DNA of 64,000 bases from Ilyonectria destructans (Eukaryota > Ascomycota > Sordariomycetes > Hypocreales > Nectriaceae): positions 3,472,001 to 3,536,000 of the forward strand of contig JAHEWK010000005.1 of NCBI GenBank assembly GCA_020740775.1, given 5' to 3'. Numbering within the stretch: the stretch's first letter is position 1; each line of letters begins with the position of its first letter. Of the stretch, positions 52,999 through 64,000 are shown piece by piece. A program made the position numbers and the translations under genes. The notes beneath the pieces are model-generated. The model had not been told where the DNA came from, did no database searches, and saw nothing but the letters and a program-made list of their open reading frames with translations.

Positions 52999-54706
52999 AT
53001 GCTCACACTTTCCAAAGAAGGGAGGAAATGGATATATTCGAGAACTGGCGAGGACGTATCGTTTCGCAAGTTCCAACCGCCCAGTGCCCGGTAGCATCTG
53101 ATCGATCCAAGCTCATCTGCCTCTCATTTTTACCACTCTCCAACCGACCTTTACGAGCTTCCTGACAGGAAGATTATCAAGAAGATTCTCGAATTATTCG
53201 TGCACTCCGCTTTTAGGCTGGTGTTCCCTGTCATTGACAGTGTCCTCTTCGAGGATACCTTGGAACTAGCCTACGAGCCCCATACTGAGCCGTTGTCTGT
53301 TGAACGCATCAGTGCCAAGGCATGTGTTTTCGCCTTTGCCTCCATCATCTACCTCTTCCAGGGAACAGTGCCAGAGACTCCATATTTAGACAGCGATGCT
53401 TGTGCGACAAAGGCACATTGCCTGCTGACGGATGCTCTTGAGGACACTAGTATCACGAGTGTCCAGGCGGTCATTATGTTGGTGAGTAGCTAACTGAGTC
53501 AATTTCGAAGCAGAAGCTTGAGCTCGAGTATTGCTAACTACTCTTAGCGCTTGCATCAGACCTTTTCCGGTCGCTTACAATCTGCCGCCATGCTCCATGC
53601 CATTGCTTGCCGCATCATCTTCATGCTTGGCGGCCACACCTATAGACCCGTCAAGTTATACGGCTCAAATATCACCCGTGAGGAACGCGAAAGCCGACAG
53701 CTACGAATGCTCTTCTGGTTATGCTATATATTCGATAAGGACATCGCCCTTCGAACGGGTCACCCTCCCTCGATATCTGATGATTATTGCGATCTCACCC
53801 TTCCAGATGACTACCTGAACTGCTACTTTTCTCTCCAGGGCTTTGACGAAAACCATACGTCCCGTTCTCTCAACGACAAAAACCTAACGCCTCACCTTCC
53901 CGGAGACCCTCGCTTCAGTCATCTCAAAGAAAAAACTAGCCGTCTACTCTACTCGGCCCAAGCCGCCAAGAAATCCGATGCGGAACTACTCCGTGATATC
54001 CGTGAGCTCGACGAGGAACTTGAGGCTTGGCGGTTATCGATCCCCCCGGATTTGCGTCCCGCGCTCTCGATATCTGAGAAGTCCCAAATAACTCCATCGG
54101 AGATGAAGCTTCCGCGAAGCATGCGGCACATCAGCTTCCAGCTGGAATACCACCACCTGATGACTTCCATCCACCGGGCTAGTGGGCGATGCTGCACCAA
54201 GAACTCTGAGAATGGTTCAGAGGATGGGGAATGGAACGGAGGAGTCCAATCCAGTGTCGCTCTCTCTTTGGAGGCCTGTCGCTCGACTCTTGTTTACTTG
54301 AGAGTTGCCATCAATGGGCTCCCAGGGCAAGCATTTTGGTAAGCACGATCGCGCCTTGGGCTTAACTTGTCCCAAAACCGACTCCATCGCCTATCAAGAT
54401 TGCTAATAGTAAAATCTCAGGATCGTTGTATTTTATCCGATTGCTGCTATCATGAGTATCTTTTTTAACCTTTTAATGCATCCTCTCGAGGACCAAGCAA
54501 AGGTCGACCTCGAACTTCTCAGCTCGGCGGCCGACCTAGTGAAGAGCATGCCCACCAGCAGGTTGACCCCCCACGAGCTTGCATACATGAAGTTGGCCAA
54601 TGACTTTGTAGCTGAGCTAATCAGGCTCTGCAATTGTGCCATCGCGAAGGCCACCAAGGACCGCGATCAGAGACGACGTGAGATGCAGCTGATGAGCATT
54701 CGCTGA
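52999..54706 (+). pseudogene. Fungal-specific transcription factor lacking its zinc cluster
   Basis: Three exons: 52999-53481, 53548-54338, 54421-54706, with GT-AG introns of 66 and 82 nt. Starting from the ATG 52999 the frame reads LSKEGRKWIYSRTG, hits a TAG at 53092-53094, and then runs open: PTDLYELPDRKI, FRLVFPVIDSVLF, then the Fungal_trans region (SGRLQSAAMLHAIACRIIF, LRMLFWLCYIFDKDIALRTG) and a helical C-terminus. The Zn2Cys6 N-terminus is missing; immediately upstream is the DUF6604-like relic. The long intact remainder suggests loss was recent, or that a shorter product lacking a DNA-binding domain is still made. Placed next to the PKS, it may have been the cluster regulator. Confidence 0.82.
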
Positions 54707-55173
54707 GGGTATAGCCGAAGGTTTTTGCCGTTGTTTATGCGTATCGGGGTTTCCTGTGATTTGCATCATCTCCGTATTAAATATTTATCGTACCGAGCCT
54801 ATAATCTGGTCCCTAAGTAGCGTGAGGAAGCCACTAGTTAACTTACCTGGCAGGTTAACTAAGTCTCTGCCAGAAGACGGCCAATAGAACCTGCAACTGC
54901 GTTGTATTTATAACCAACTTTTATAGCTTTAAAGCTATATATACCTATTTTATTTTATATATAACTCATAAAAACTACTTAATACTAGAATAAAAAGTTA
55001 TGTAGTAACAGTCTGTATACAATTTCATTTAATATAGTAATCCCAAACTAATTATGACGTCGATCAAGGGAAGCCTGTCGTGCCCTCCGTACAAAGCCGA
55101 CTGAAGTAAAATCACCTCCAACTACCTAAGCTAGCTCAATCTCAGCCGTCCCACAACCATCTTCCATACTCTT
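54707..55173. other. Convergent spacer before the PKS
   Basis: AT-rich at about 54900-55030. It holds the 3' ends of the transcription factor and the PKS. No gene. Confidence 0.6.
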
Positions 55174-58100
55174 CTAGCTCTCCTTAAAGAAACCGAAAGC
55201 CTTATCCATCTGCTCTCCCAACAATGGTGCATGGCTCGGCGTCGGCATCTGGAGGTGATCCGCTTCAATGGACATGCAGATGAGCTTCTCACCACCCACA
55301 AACTTGTCCCAGCCGTTGGGGCCCAGATCCGCACTCATCTTGTGCGGCAGCCCCCATGTCACAGCGCCAAGTTTAGGGTCTTCCATGAAGCCCGGGTATG
55401 CCGTGGTCGCAATGTCACGCTCCTTCAGCAGCTGATTGAAGCGCGCACTGTGAGTGCAACGATCAATCATCCCCTTCTCCGCCCAGATGAGCGCCGTACG
55501 CTTAGCGGGCGATTGCTCTCCCTTCTCCAGCGGCGGCGGGTTGTAGGCGGCGACGGAAGCGAATAGCGCCTGGAGGTGCAGGCGGGTATTCTCAGTGCCC
55601 TGCCAGACGCCGCTGTCATCTTGCCCGGAGATGGCTTCGAACATGGCCAGACCGACCTCGTCGTCGTTGGGCACGTTGGAGAGACGCGGGGCACACATGT
55701 CGATGAGCAGGAGACCGTCGATGCTCTGACCAGCAAAAGACAGCTGGCGACAGACCTCATATGCCATCATGGCTCCGCCAGAGAACCCCCCAATCCAGAA
55801 AGGCACGCCCTCGGGCTGCTTCTTAACCAGCGCCTCAACGATGAGCTTAGCAGCGCCTGGAATGCCCACGTCGGGAGTCAAACGGGTTGGGCAGTGCAGA
55901 TAGGGCGAGTCAATGCCATAGATGGCCATCTTGGTCTTGATAGACGCAGGCAGGTGAAGGTATGTCGCGATGGTGCCCGTGCCGTCAGCGATGATGTAAA
56001 AGGGTGGCGGAGGTTTGGACTTGGCGCCCTTTGAACGACCTGCTCCTTGGAGCAGCGTGAGCCTCACACTAGGCGGTGGAGACGAGTCGTCGACCTCGGG
56101 CGCCTCCTTGACCTCGGTGGTTGCGGTGTCAATGAAGGCGTCCGATGGGCGTTCGACATCCACAAACTCCGACTCCTCGCGGAAGCTGAGAGATGTCTCG
56201 GGGAGGCTGGCCCAACTGCTCTCCTCCAGCGCGGCGTCCGACTCGGGGCTGGGCGACGAGGCCGGCGTCAAGGCAAATTCGCGTCGCAGCTCGCCGATGG
56301 TAGCATTCTCTATCAGGAACGACGGCGCCAGCTCGAGACCAGAGGCTTCAGAAACCTTGGAGGCGATCTCGATGGACATAATGGAGTCGATGCCAATGTC
56401 AGCCAAGGCGGTGTCGTCGGTCAGCTCCGCCAAATCGACGCCCGTCTCAGCGACGATGGTCTGGATGATGATGTCGAACACCCCAGAAGAGGGAGTAGAA
56501 GTCTCACCGGGCTGGCTCTCCTTTTGCGGCTCTGCAGCCTTCTTCAGAGCCGGTGTCGCCTCCTTCTCCGCGACCTTTGGTGGGCTCGTCTTGGGAGCGC
56601 TCCGGCTCTGAGTGCCAGGCTCGGGAGCCTTTGACTTGCCACCAAGAGCTTGCTGCAGCGTCGCATTGTTGATGATGTGGAAGTTGAGACCCGAGCACTG
56701 TGCAATCAGCTGGTTGTCGGAGTTGAACACGAAGACCTCACAGATCTTGTTCTCCTTGTCCTTCTCCGAGACACGGACGTACGTCAAGTAAGCATTTCCG
56801 GACTCAAAGGGGACCGTCTGCTCGAAACTCTCGAAGCCGCTGTTGATGAAGCACGAACCGGCGGCCGTCTTGAAGTTCTGCGGGTTCGCATTGACGGCAA
56901 AGCCCGCCAGGTGGGTGACGCTTTCGCCCCAGTATGGTGAGGCCACAAAGCGGGTGCCGGTAGGGTGGTCCTTCAGCACAATCTCTGCCGCAGCCTCTGA
57001 GAAGTCGCTGGAGATGAATGCTTCTTTGAGGGACTTGAACTCGGAGTCATACTCGACGGTGGGCGCGAAGAGAGCATAGAAGATGTCAGGCTGGAACCTG
57101 TGGCCCCGCCCCTCCTTGGCAGACTGAATGATGTCGTCCATCCGAGCCTTGATGAAATATGAGGTTCGGTCCCAGGTAGCCTGCAGACCTTCGATATCAG
57201 GGCAGACGATCAACGAGCAACTTCCAAGGTCGTACGTAGGACCTTTGGACGCCGACGATGCCTTCCACGAGATTTGAATATCGTTACTAGTCTTCTCCAT
57301 GGTCACCGTTGTGAATAGCTCGCCATCAGCACCGACAAGGTTCCTCGTCAAGGGGCGGTTCATTCGCGGGCTGCGTAGCGACAACTTGGCGACGTTGGCA
57401 TCTGCCTTCCTGCCGTTGGCCTCGAGTACATACGCAGCAGCTGCAAAGGCAGCCTCGCAAAACGCACTTCCGGGGCAGATGGGAAGATTTTGCATTCGGT
57501 GACCGTCGATGATGGCACTAAGACCCGGCTCGGCGAGGGAAGCGCGCAGCGTCACTGAAATCTTTCCAGCAGACGACGATTCTTGGACAACGTACTGCGC
57601 AAGGGTTGAGATCATCTGCTGGCTGGTGGCCGTACTGGTAGACGCTGCTACTGCCATTTGATCGCCGTCTCTGGCTTCGGAGAATGTGATCCAGTAGTCC
57701 TTCATGTCCCACGCGTACGCCGGGAGCTTCAATATCTCCAGGTGTCTCTCGTACGGCCGGTGGAAGGCGAGCCAGTCGATGGGGACGCCCAGCAAGTGTG
57801 CTGCTGCCATACATTTGGAGATGGATGTCCAGGCGGTGGCACCACCAGAACCCTCTAGTGTCGACATGACCTTGTTCGTTGCAGGGGAGAGGGTAGTCTT
57901 GACAAAGGATGTGCAGACTCTGCTGGGCCCCAGCTCGATCCAGATGGGATCGACGAGCTTCTCCTTGATAGCGTTCAGAGCTCCGACAAAGTCCACAGGT
58001 CGGCGCGTTTGCTGAGCAAGGTATTGGCCATTGAAAGTGCCCTGGGCGTCGACAATGGATCCAAGCAACGTCGATGCCACAGGGATCTTGGGTGACAAAA

Positions 58101-61100
58101 ACGTGACACCCTCGGCGAGAGTTTTGTAGTCGGCCAGCACGGGGTCCACCTGGAAGCAGTGGAAGCCATATGGAACGGCGAGAGCCTTAGAGCGGGCAGT
58201 CAACTCGGACTGAAGCTTGTTGATCTCATCAGTGCTGCCGCTAATGACGGCGGAAGTCGTGCTGTTGATACAGGAGATGCTGCAGGATGAGTACTGCGGA
58301 TGAGAGTCGAGGAAGTCTTTGGCCTCCGTAGCGGAGATGGTCACAGAAAGCATGGCAAACGTGTTTGCTTCGCATCGTTCAAGCAAAAGCGCAGCTCGTT
58401 GGCCAACTAGGTAGATGACATCCGCCAGGGAGAGGACGCCTGCAACATACAGAGCGGCATACTCGCCCAATGAGTGCCCCATAACCATTGCCGGCTGCAC
58501 GCCAACCGACTTCCAGAAAGCAGCAAGGCCAATCTCCAGAGTCAGCACAGCTAGCTGGGTCTGGGCCGTGGTCTTGGACGCCATGTCGATCTCGCTACTG
58601 GTGATGAGATGGATGAACGGTGGGAAGCCGTGCTGCTCTCCGATTCGCACGCAGAGGTCGACGGACTCGCGGAACGCAGGACTTGTCCGGTACAACTCGC
58701 TGCCCATGCCGGCGTAGTGGGAGCCCTGTCCAGTGAAGACAAAAACGATAGGCGCGACATGTGAGGAGGGAGTCGCCGACAGAGAATCTTGGCCGGCGAT
58801 GTCGTTCTCGAGCTTGGTGATGAGCACGCCGGTGGTCGCAGCCATGCAGGCGAATCGGTTGGGATGGTGCATCCTCCTAGCGGTGGTGGTGTACGCGATG
58901 TCCTCGATTTTGGCGTTTGAGTTGGCACGCAAATAAGCGAGAACTTGACGCTTGTTTGCCAGGTGAGCCGCAGGAGTTCGAGCAGAGAGGGCAACGACAT
59001 GGCTGGATCGTGGATCCGCCGTGGTTTCTGCCTCAACCGCACCACTCTTGCCCATGTACTCCTCGAGCAGCATACAGGCATTGCCTCCAGCGGCATCAAA
59101 GTTATTTAGCAGAATACGTCTGGGCGCCTTGCCCTTGCGCTTGAACTCCTTGGGCTCCGAGGGGATCTCGACGTTCAAGTCGGCGAGGGGAGGGAACTTG
59201 GGGTTGAGAGCGTGCGGCATGCCTGCCTGGGGAGGAATCGTGTTCGTCTCGAACATCTTGATACATTTCATCAGCGAGGCCATGCCAGCAGCGGCTTCTC
59301 CATGGCCGAAGTTGGCTTTGACACCGCCGACGGGGATCGGTCCATCAGCCCGCCGTGTGTGCTTGAGGAGGTTGCCCACGGCGCCCATCTCGGCCGGGTC
59401 GCCAACCTGGGTGCCTGTTCCGTGCATCTCAACGTACGAGATCTCATCAGCAGACACGTGGGCGTTGCGCATGACCTTACGGAACAGGCGTTCCTGAGCG
59501 CCCGCATCTGAAGTGGTGATGGATGGCGAGTTACCGGAGTGATTTCGTCCGGATCCTGCAATCACAGCGAGGATCTTATCGTTGTCGGCTTCAGCATCCT
59601 CCAGGCGCTTCAGCACCACTGATCCAACAAAGTCAGCGCGGCAATACCCGTCGGCGTCGTCGCGGTACGTCTTGCAGTTACCTGTGTCCGACAACACACC
59701 GGATTTGCTGAGACAAGCGAACGAGTGCGGGTAGTTGAGAATGTTGCTGGCGCCGGCGACAGCCATGTCAATGTCTCCAGTCTGGAGACTCATACAAGCG
59801 AGGTGGATAGAGGAGGTCGCAGAGGCGCAGGCAGAATCGAGAGAGTACGTCGGGCCCTCCCAGTTGAACTGCCAAGCGACGCGGCCCGGACCAAACGCTC
59901 GCTGCACACCAGGCAATGTGTAGGCATCACAGCCGAGAGTCGGATGCGACTGGTCGTGCCAGTCGTCAGTGACTTGGCCGTAGAAAGTGGCGATCCGATT
60001 GGGGTCTGTCGACTTGGTTTTGCCATCTGAATAGCCGGCCATTTCGAGCGCCTCATAGGTACTCATCAAGAAGTGTCGGTGGCATGGATCCATGAGCATA
60101 GCTTCCCGAGGGGATATGTGGAAGAATCGGGAGTCGAAATGGCCGGGATTATCCATGAAGCAGCCGTACTTGGTGGTCATGGTGCATTTCTCCCCACGAG
60201 CGTGCTCTGTGCAGTAGAACTCGTCGATGTCAAAGCGGTCCTTGGGCACTTGGGTGCAGGTGTCTGTCTTGTTCATCACCACATTCCAGAACTCGTCAAT
60301 GTTGTCACACATCGGACCACGCCCCGACACGCCCACAATGGCGATCCGGCCGACGGGAGCGGCTGGTGGCTGTCCATCCTGTGCCTGAAGCAGAGTCTTC
60401 CCGTCCTCGAGCGACACCACTTTGACCGTCTTCTCCAGAGTACCGACTAGGTACGAGGTGTGGCTGGTAGCTCCCATCTCAATGACCCTGACCGACTCAG
60501 TGCCACCAAGAGTAGCGTTCATCTTGCCAATGGCCTTGGTAATGTCGAGACCACGGGACAGGACCTGCGAGCAAATGGCCCCGAGCATGTCTCCCCAATT
60601 CGCGTACGTAGCATCGGGCTCATCCATGCCCCACAGGTTACGACCTGTGGCGTAGATCGGTCTGTCCAGGAGTTGTTTGTTGTTGCCGACAATGAAGTCG
60701 ATGTCTGCTTGGGCGAGGTCGATGGTGTGTTGGAGAGCATGGATTTTGAGCGGGTTGTTTGCGACGCGCTTCATGGCGGGACATTGCTTTACAAACTGCT
60801 CCAGAACCGAGGGTGGCCCGATGATGGTGCTCCAGCCGGCTCCAGTGACACCAGGCTTTGCTCTCTTCAAGGGTGGGATACCGACGCTTTGCTGGAATTG
60901 CTCCAATGTCTTGCTGAGGTCCTCTAGCGAAACGCCAACGACAGCCCAGCCCCAGACACCAGGACGGTCCTCTACCGACCTGGACTTGACAGAAGTAAAC
61001 TTGCATAGCCGCACCAAGAGCCGGGCTATCTCGAGCAGCGCGGCGCGGAGGGTGTCGAAATCTTTAGAAACGGCCCATGCCGACATACTTATCAGGCCAC

Positions 61101-61476
61101 CTGAGATGCCGAGCCATTCCGTTTGTCCATTATTCACGAGAATGCTCGCGTCTCGTGTCACCCACTGCAAGAGATTACTGGCTCGGACCGTGTGCAGGAG
61201 CAGGCAATGTGCCATGCCCAGCTCGTCTGTCGTGTGCCGATACCGTTCACCAAGCTCGTACAGGCTCGAGAAAGTACCTAGGCTCTCTTGCAACGCGGGA
61301 TCGAGCCTCACTGCTCTCGTCTCCTCGTTCACTACCCTAGTCAACTCTTCCAGGAACGACTGCAGCCATGGCATTGAGCCAGCCTGCTTGTAGACGTGGT
61401 CAAGACCCTCGCCCCATGAGTCTGTCTGGTCCCCAAAGAGGAGGACCGATTTCGCTTGTTGCGCTGCTCTCGACAT
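55174..61476 (-). CDS. Non-reducing polyketide synthase SAT-KS-AT-PT-ACP-TE, 2100 aa
   Basis: Uninterrupted frame. I chose ATG 61476 because the frame further upstream has only a TTG. Domains: SAT about 1-350 (LLFGDQTDSW), with GISGG and Ser125 where GxCxG is usual; KS about 370-800 with Cys550 (DSACAS) and HGTGTQVGDPAE; AT about 890-1200 with Ser1002 (GHSLGEYAA); PT about 1295-1600 with His1326 (DGHRM) and Glu1549 at the place where Asp is expected; one ACP with Ser1698 (GIDSIMS); a long Pro/Ser/Glu linker; and a C-terminal thioesterase with Ser1899 (GGFSGGA). The enzyme iteratively condenses malonyl-CoA without reduction, the PT domain folds the chain into an aromatic ring, and the TE releases it. 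The product could be orsellinic-acid-like or another small aromatic. The neighbouring halogenase would then chlorinate it. No methyltransferase or ketoreductase is present. Confidence 0.95.
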   Translation of the reverse strand: MSRAAQQAKSVLLFGDQTDSWGEGLDHVYKQAGSMPWLQSFLEELTRVVNEETRAVRLDPALQESLGTFSSLYELGERYRHTTDELGMAHCLLLHTVRASNLLQWVTRDASILVNNGQTEWLGISGGLISMSAWAVSKDFDTLRAALLEIARLLVRLCKFTSVKSRSVEDRPGVWGWAVVGVSLEDLSKTLEQFQQSVGIPPLKRAKPGVTGAGWSTIIGPPSVLEQFVKQCPAMKRVANNPLKIHALQHTIDLAQADIDFIVGNNKQLLDRPIYATGRNLWGMDEPDATYANWGDMLGAICSQVLSRGLDITKAIGKMNATLGGTESVRVIEMGATSHTSYLVGTLEKTVKVVSLEDGKTLLQAQDGQPPAAPVGRIAIVGVSGRGPMCDNIDEFWNVVMNKTDTCTQVPKDRFDIDEFYCTEHARGEKCTMTTKYGCFMDNPGHFDSRFFHISPREAMLMDPCHRHFLMSTYEALEMAGYSDGKTKSTDPNRIATFYGQVTDDWHDQSHPTLGCDAYTLPGVQRAFGPGRVAWQFNWEGPTYSLDSACASATSSIHLACMSLQTGDIDMAVAGASNILNYPHSFACLSKSGVLSDTGNCKTYRDDADGYCRADFVGSVVLKRLEDAEADNDKILAVIAGSGRNHSGNSPSITTSDAGAQERLFRKVMRNAHVSADEISYVEMHGTGTQVGDPAEMGAVGNLLKHTRRADGPIPVGGVKANFGHGEAAAGMASLMKCIKMFETNTIPPQAGMPHALNPKFPPLADLNVEIPSEPKEFKRKGKAPRRILLNNFDAAGGNACMLLEEYMGKSGAVEAETTADPRSSHVVALSARTPAAHLANKRQVLAYLRANSNAKIEDIAYTTTARRMHHPNRFACMAATTGVLITKLENDIAGQDSLSATPSSHVAPIVFVFTGQGSHYAGMGSELYRTSPAFRESVDLCVRIGEQHGFPPFIHLITSSEIDMASKTTAQTQLAVLTLEIGLAAFWKSVGVQPAMVMGHSLGEYAALYVAGVLSLADVIYLVGQRAALLLERCEANTFAMLSVTISATEAKDFLDSHPQYSSCSISCINSTTSAVISGSTDEINKLQSELTARSKALAVPYGFHCFQVDPVLADYKTLAEGVTFLSPKIPVASTLLGSIVDAQGTFNGQYLAQQTRRPVDFVGALNAIKEKLVDPIWIELGPSRVCTSFVKTTLSPATNKVMSTLEGSGGATAWTSISKCMAAAHLLGVPIDWLAFHRPYERHLEILKLPAYAWDMKDYWITFSEARDGDQMAVAASTSTATSQQMISTLAQYVVQESSSAGKISVTLRASLAEPGLSAIIDGHRMQNLPICPGSAFCEAAFAAAAYVLEANGRKADANVAKLSLRSPRMNRPLTRNLVGADGELFTTVTMEKTSNDIQISWKASSASKGPTYDLGSCSLIVCPDIEGLQATWDRTSYFIKARMDDIIQSAKEGRGHRFQPDIFYALFAPTVEYDSEFKSLKEAFISSDFSEAAAEIVLKDHPTGTRFVASPYWGESVTHLAGFAVNANPQNFKTAAGSCFINSGFESFEQTVPFESGNAYLTYVRVSEKDKENKICEVFVFNSDNQLIAQCSGLNFHIINNATLQQALGGKSKAPEPGTQSRSAPKTSPPKVAEKEATPALKKAAEPQKESQPGETSTPSSGVFDIIIQTIVAETGVDLAELTDDTALADIGIDSIMSIEIASKVSEASGLELAPSFLIENATIGELRREFALTPASSPSPESDAALEESSWASLPETSLSFREESEFVDVERPSDAFIDTATTEVKEAPEVDDSSPPPSVRLTLLQGAGRSKGAKSKPPPPFYIIADGTGTIATYLHLPASIKTKMAIYGIDSPYLHCPTRLTPDVGIPGAAKLIVEALVKKQPEGVPFWIGGFSGGAMMAYEVCRQLSFAGQSIDGLLLIDMCAPRLSNVPNDDEVGLAMFEAISGQDDSGVWQGTENTRLHLQALFASVAAYNPPPLEKGEQSPAKRTALIWAEKGMIDRCTHSARFNQLLKERDIATTAYPGFMEDPKLGAVTWGLPHKMSADLGPNGWDKFVGGEKLICMSIEADHLQMPTPSHAPLLGEQMDKAFGFFKES

Positions 61477-64000
<2,524 letters not shown>

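Noticed and set aside
55231..61393. Many long open frames opposite or across the PKS
   Set aside because: They overlap a fully supported PKS frame and show no domains; GC-rich coding DNA produces such shadows.

Overview
The window comes from a filamentous ascomycete (Pezizomycotina). The signs are short GT-AG introns of about 47-104 nt, Zn2Cys6 and fungal-specific transcription factors, a non-reducing polyketide synthase with a flavin halogenase, P450, laccase-like and GMC oxidoreductase genes, a chromodomain Ty3/gypsy element, and long AT-rich blocks with transition-type decay. That decay looks like repeat-induced point mutation (RIP). The genus cannot be told from the sequence alone.

Left part (1-32.3 kb): a gene-poor but oxidoreductase-rich stretch. 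In order it holds a Zn2Cys6 regulator running off the left edge (-), a frameshifted SDR (-), an intact SDR (+), a secreted multicopper oxidase (+), a cytochrome P450 (+), a BCS1-like AAA ATPase (-), a small secreted acidic/Lys-Gly protein (+), a short NAD(P)-binding NmrA/SDR-like protein (-), an epoxide hydrolase (-) and a secreted GMC oxidoreductase (+). Between them lie relics: the helicase half of a geminivirus/genomovirus-like Rep, a truncated transcription factor, an HNH-domain gene and one unrecognised gene. There are also two dispersed repeats.

Middle (32.3-53 kb): a repeat-dominated region. After a multi-pass membrane protein gene comes a decayed RecQ-like helicase and an AT-rich desert. 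An intact chromovirus (40437-48891) sits in the desert. Its two 442-bp LTRs read as identical, it is flanked by a 5-bp ACTAT duplication, gag and pol are open, and an antisense zinc-finger/coiled-coil ORF lies inside it. It is a young insertion into old RIP-like DNA. To the right are a second copy of the 18.6-kb repeat, an NF-X1-type helicase fragment and a DUF6604-like relic.

Right part (53-64 kb): the edge of a secondary-metabolite cluster. A fungal-specific transcription factor that lost its DNA-binding end abuts the DUF6604-like relic. Next comes a 2100-aa NR-PKS (SAT-KS-AT-PT-ACP-TE, - strand). Divergent from it across a 1.08-kb shared intergenic region is a flavin-dependent halogenase that runs off the right edge. 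PKS plus halogenase predicts a chlorinated (or brominated) aromatic polyketide. The rest of the cluster should lie to the right. The PKS starter-transacylase domain carries Ser where a catalytic Cys is expected, and its product-template domain has Glu where Asp is usual.
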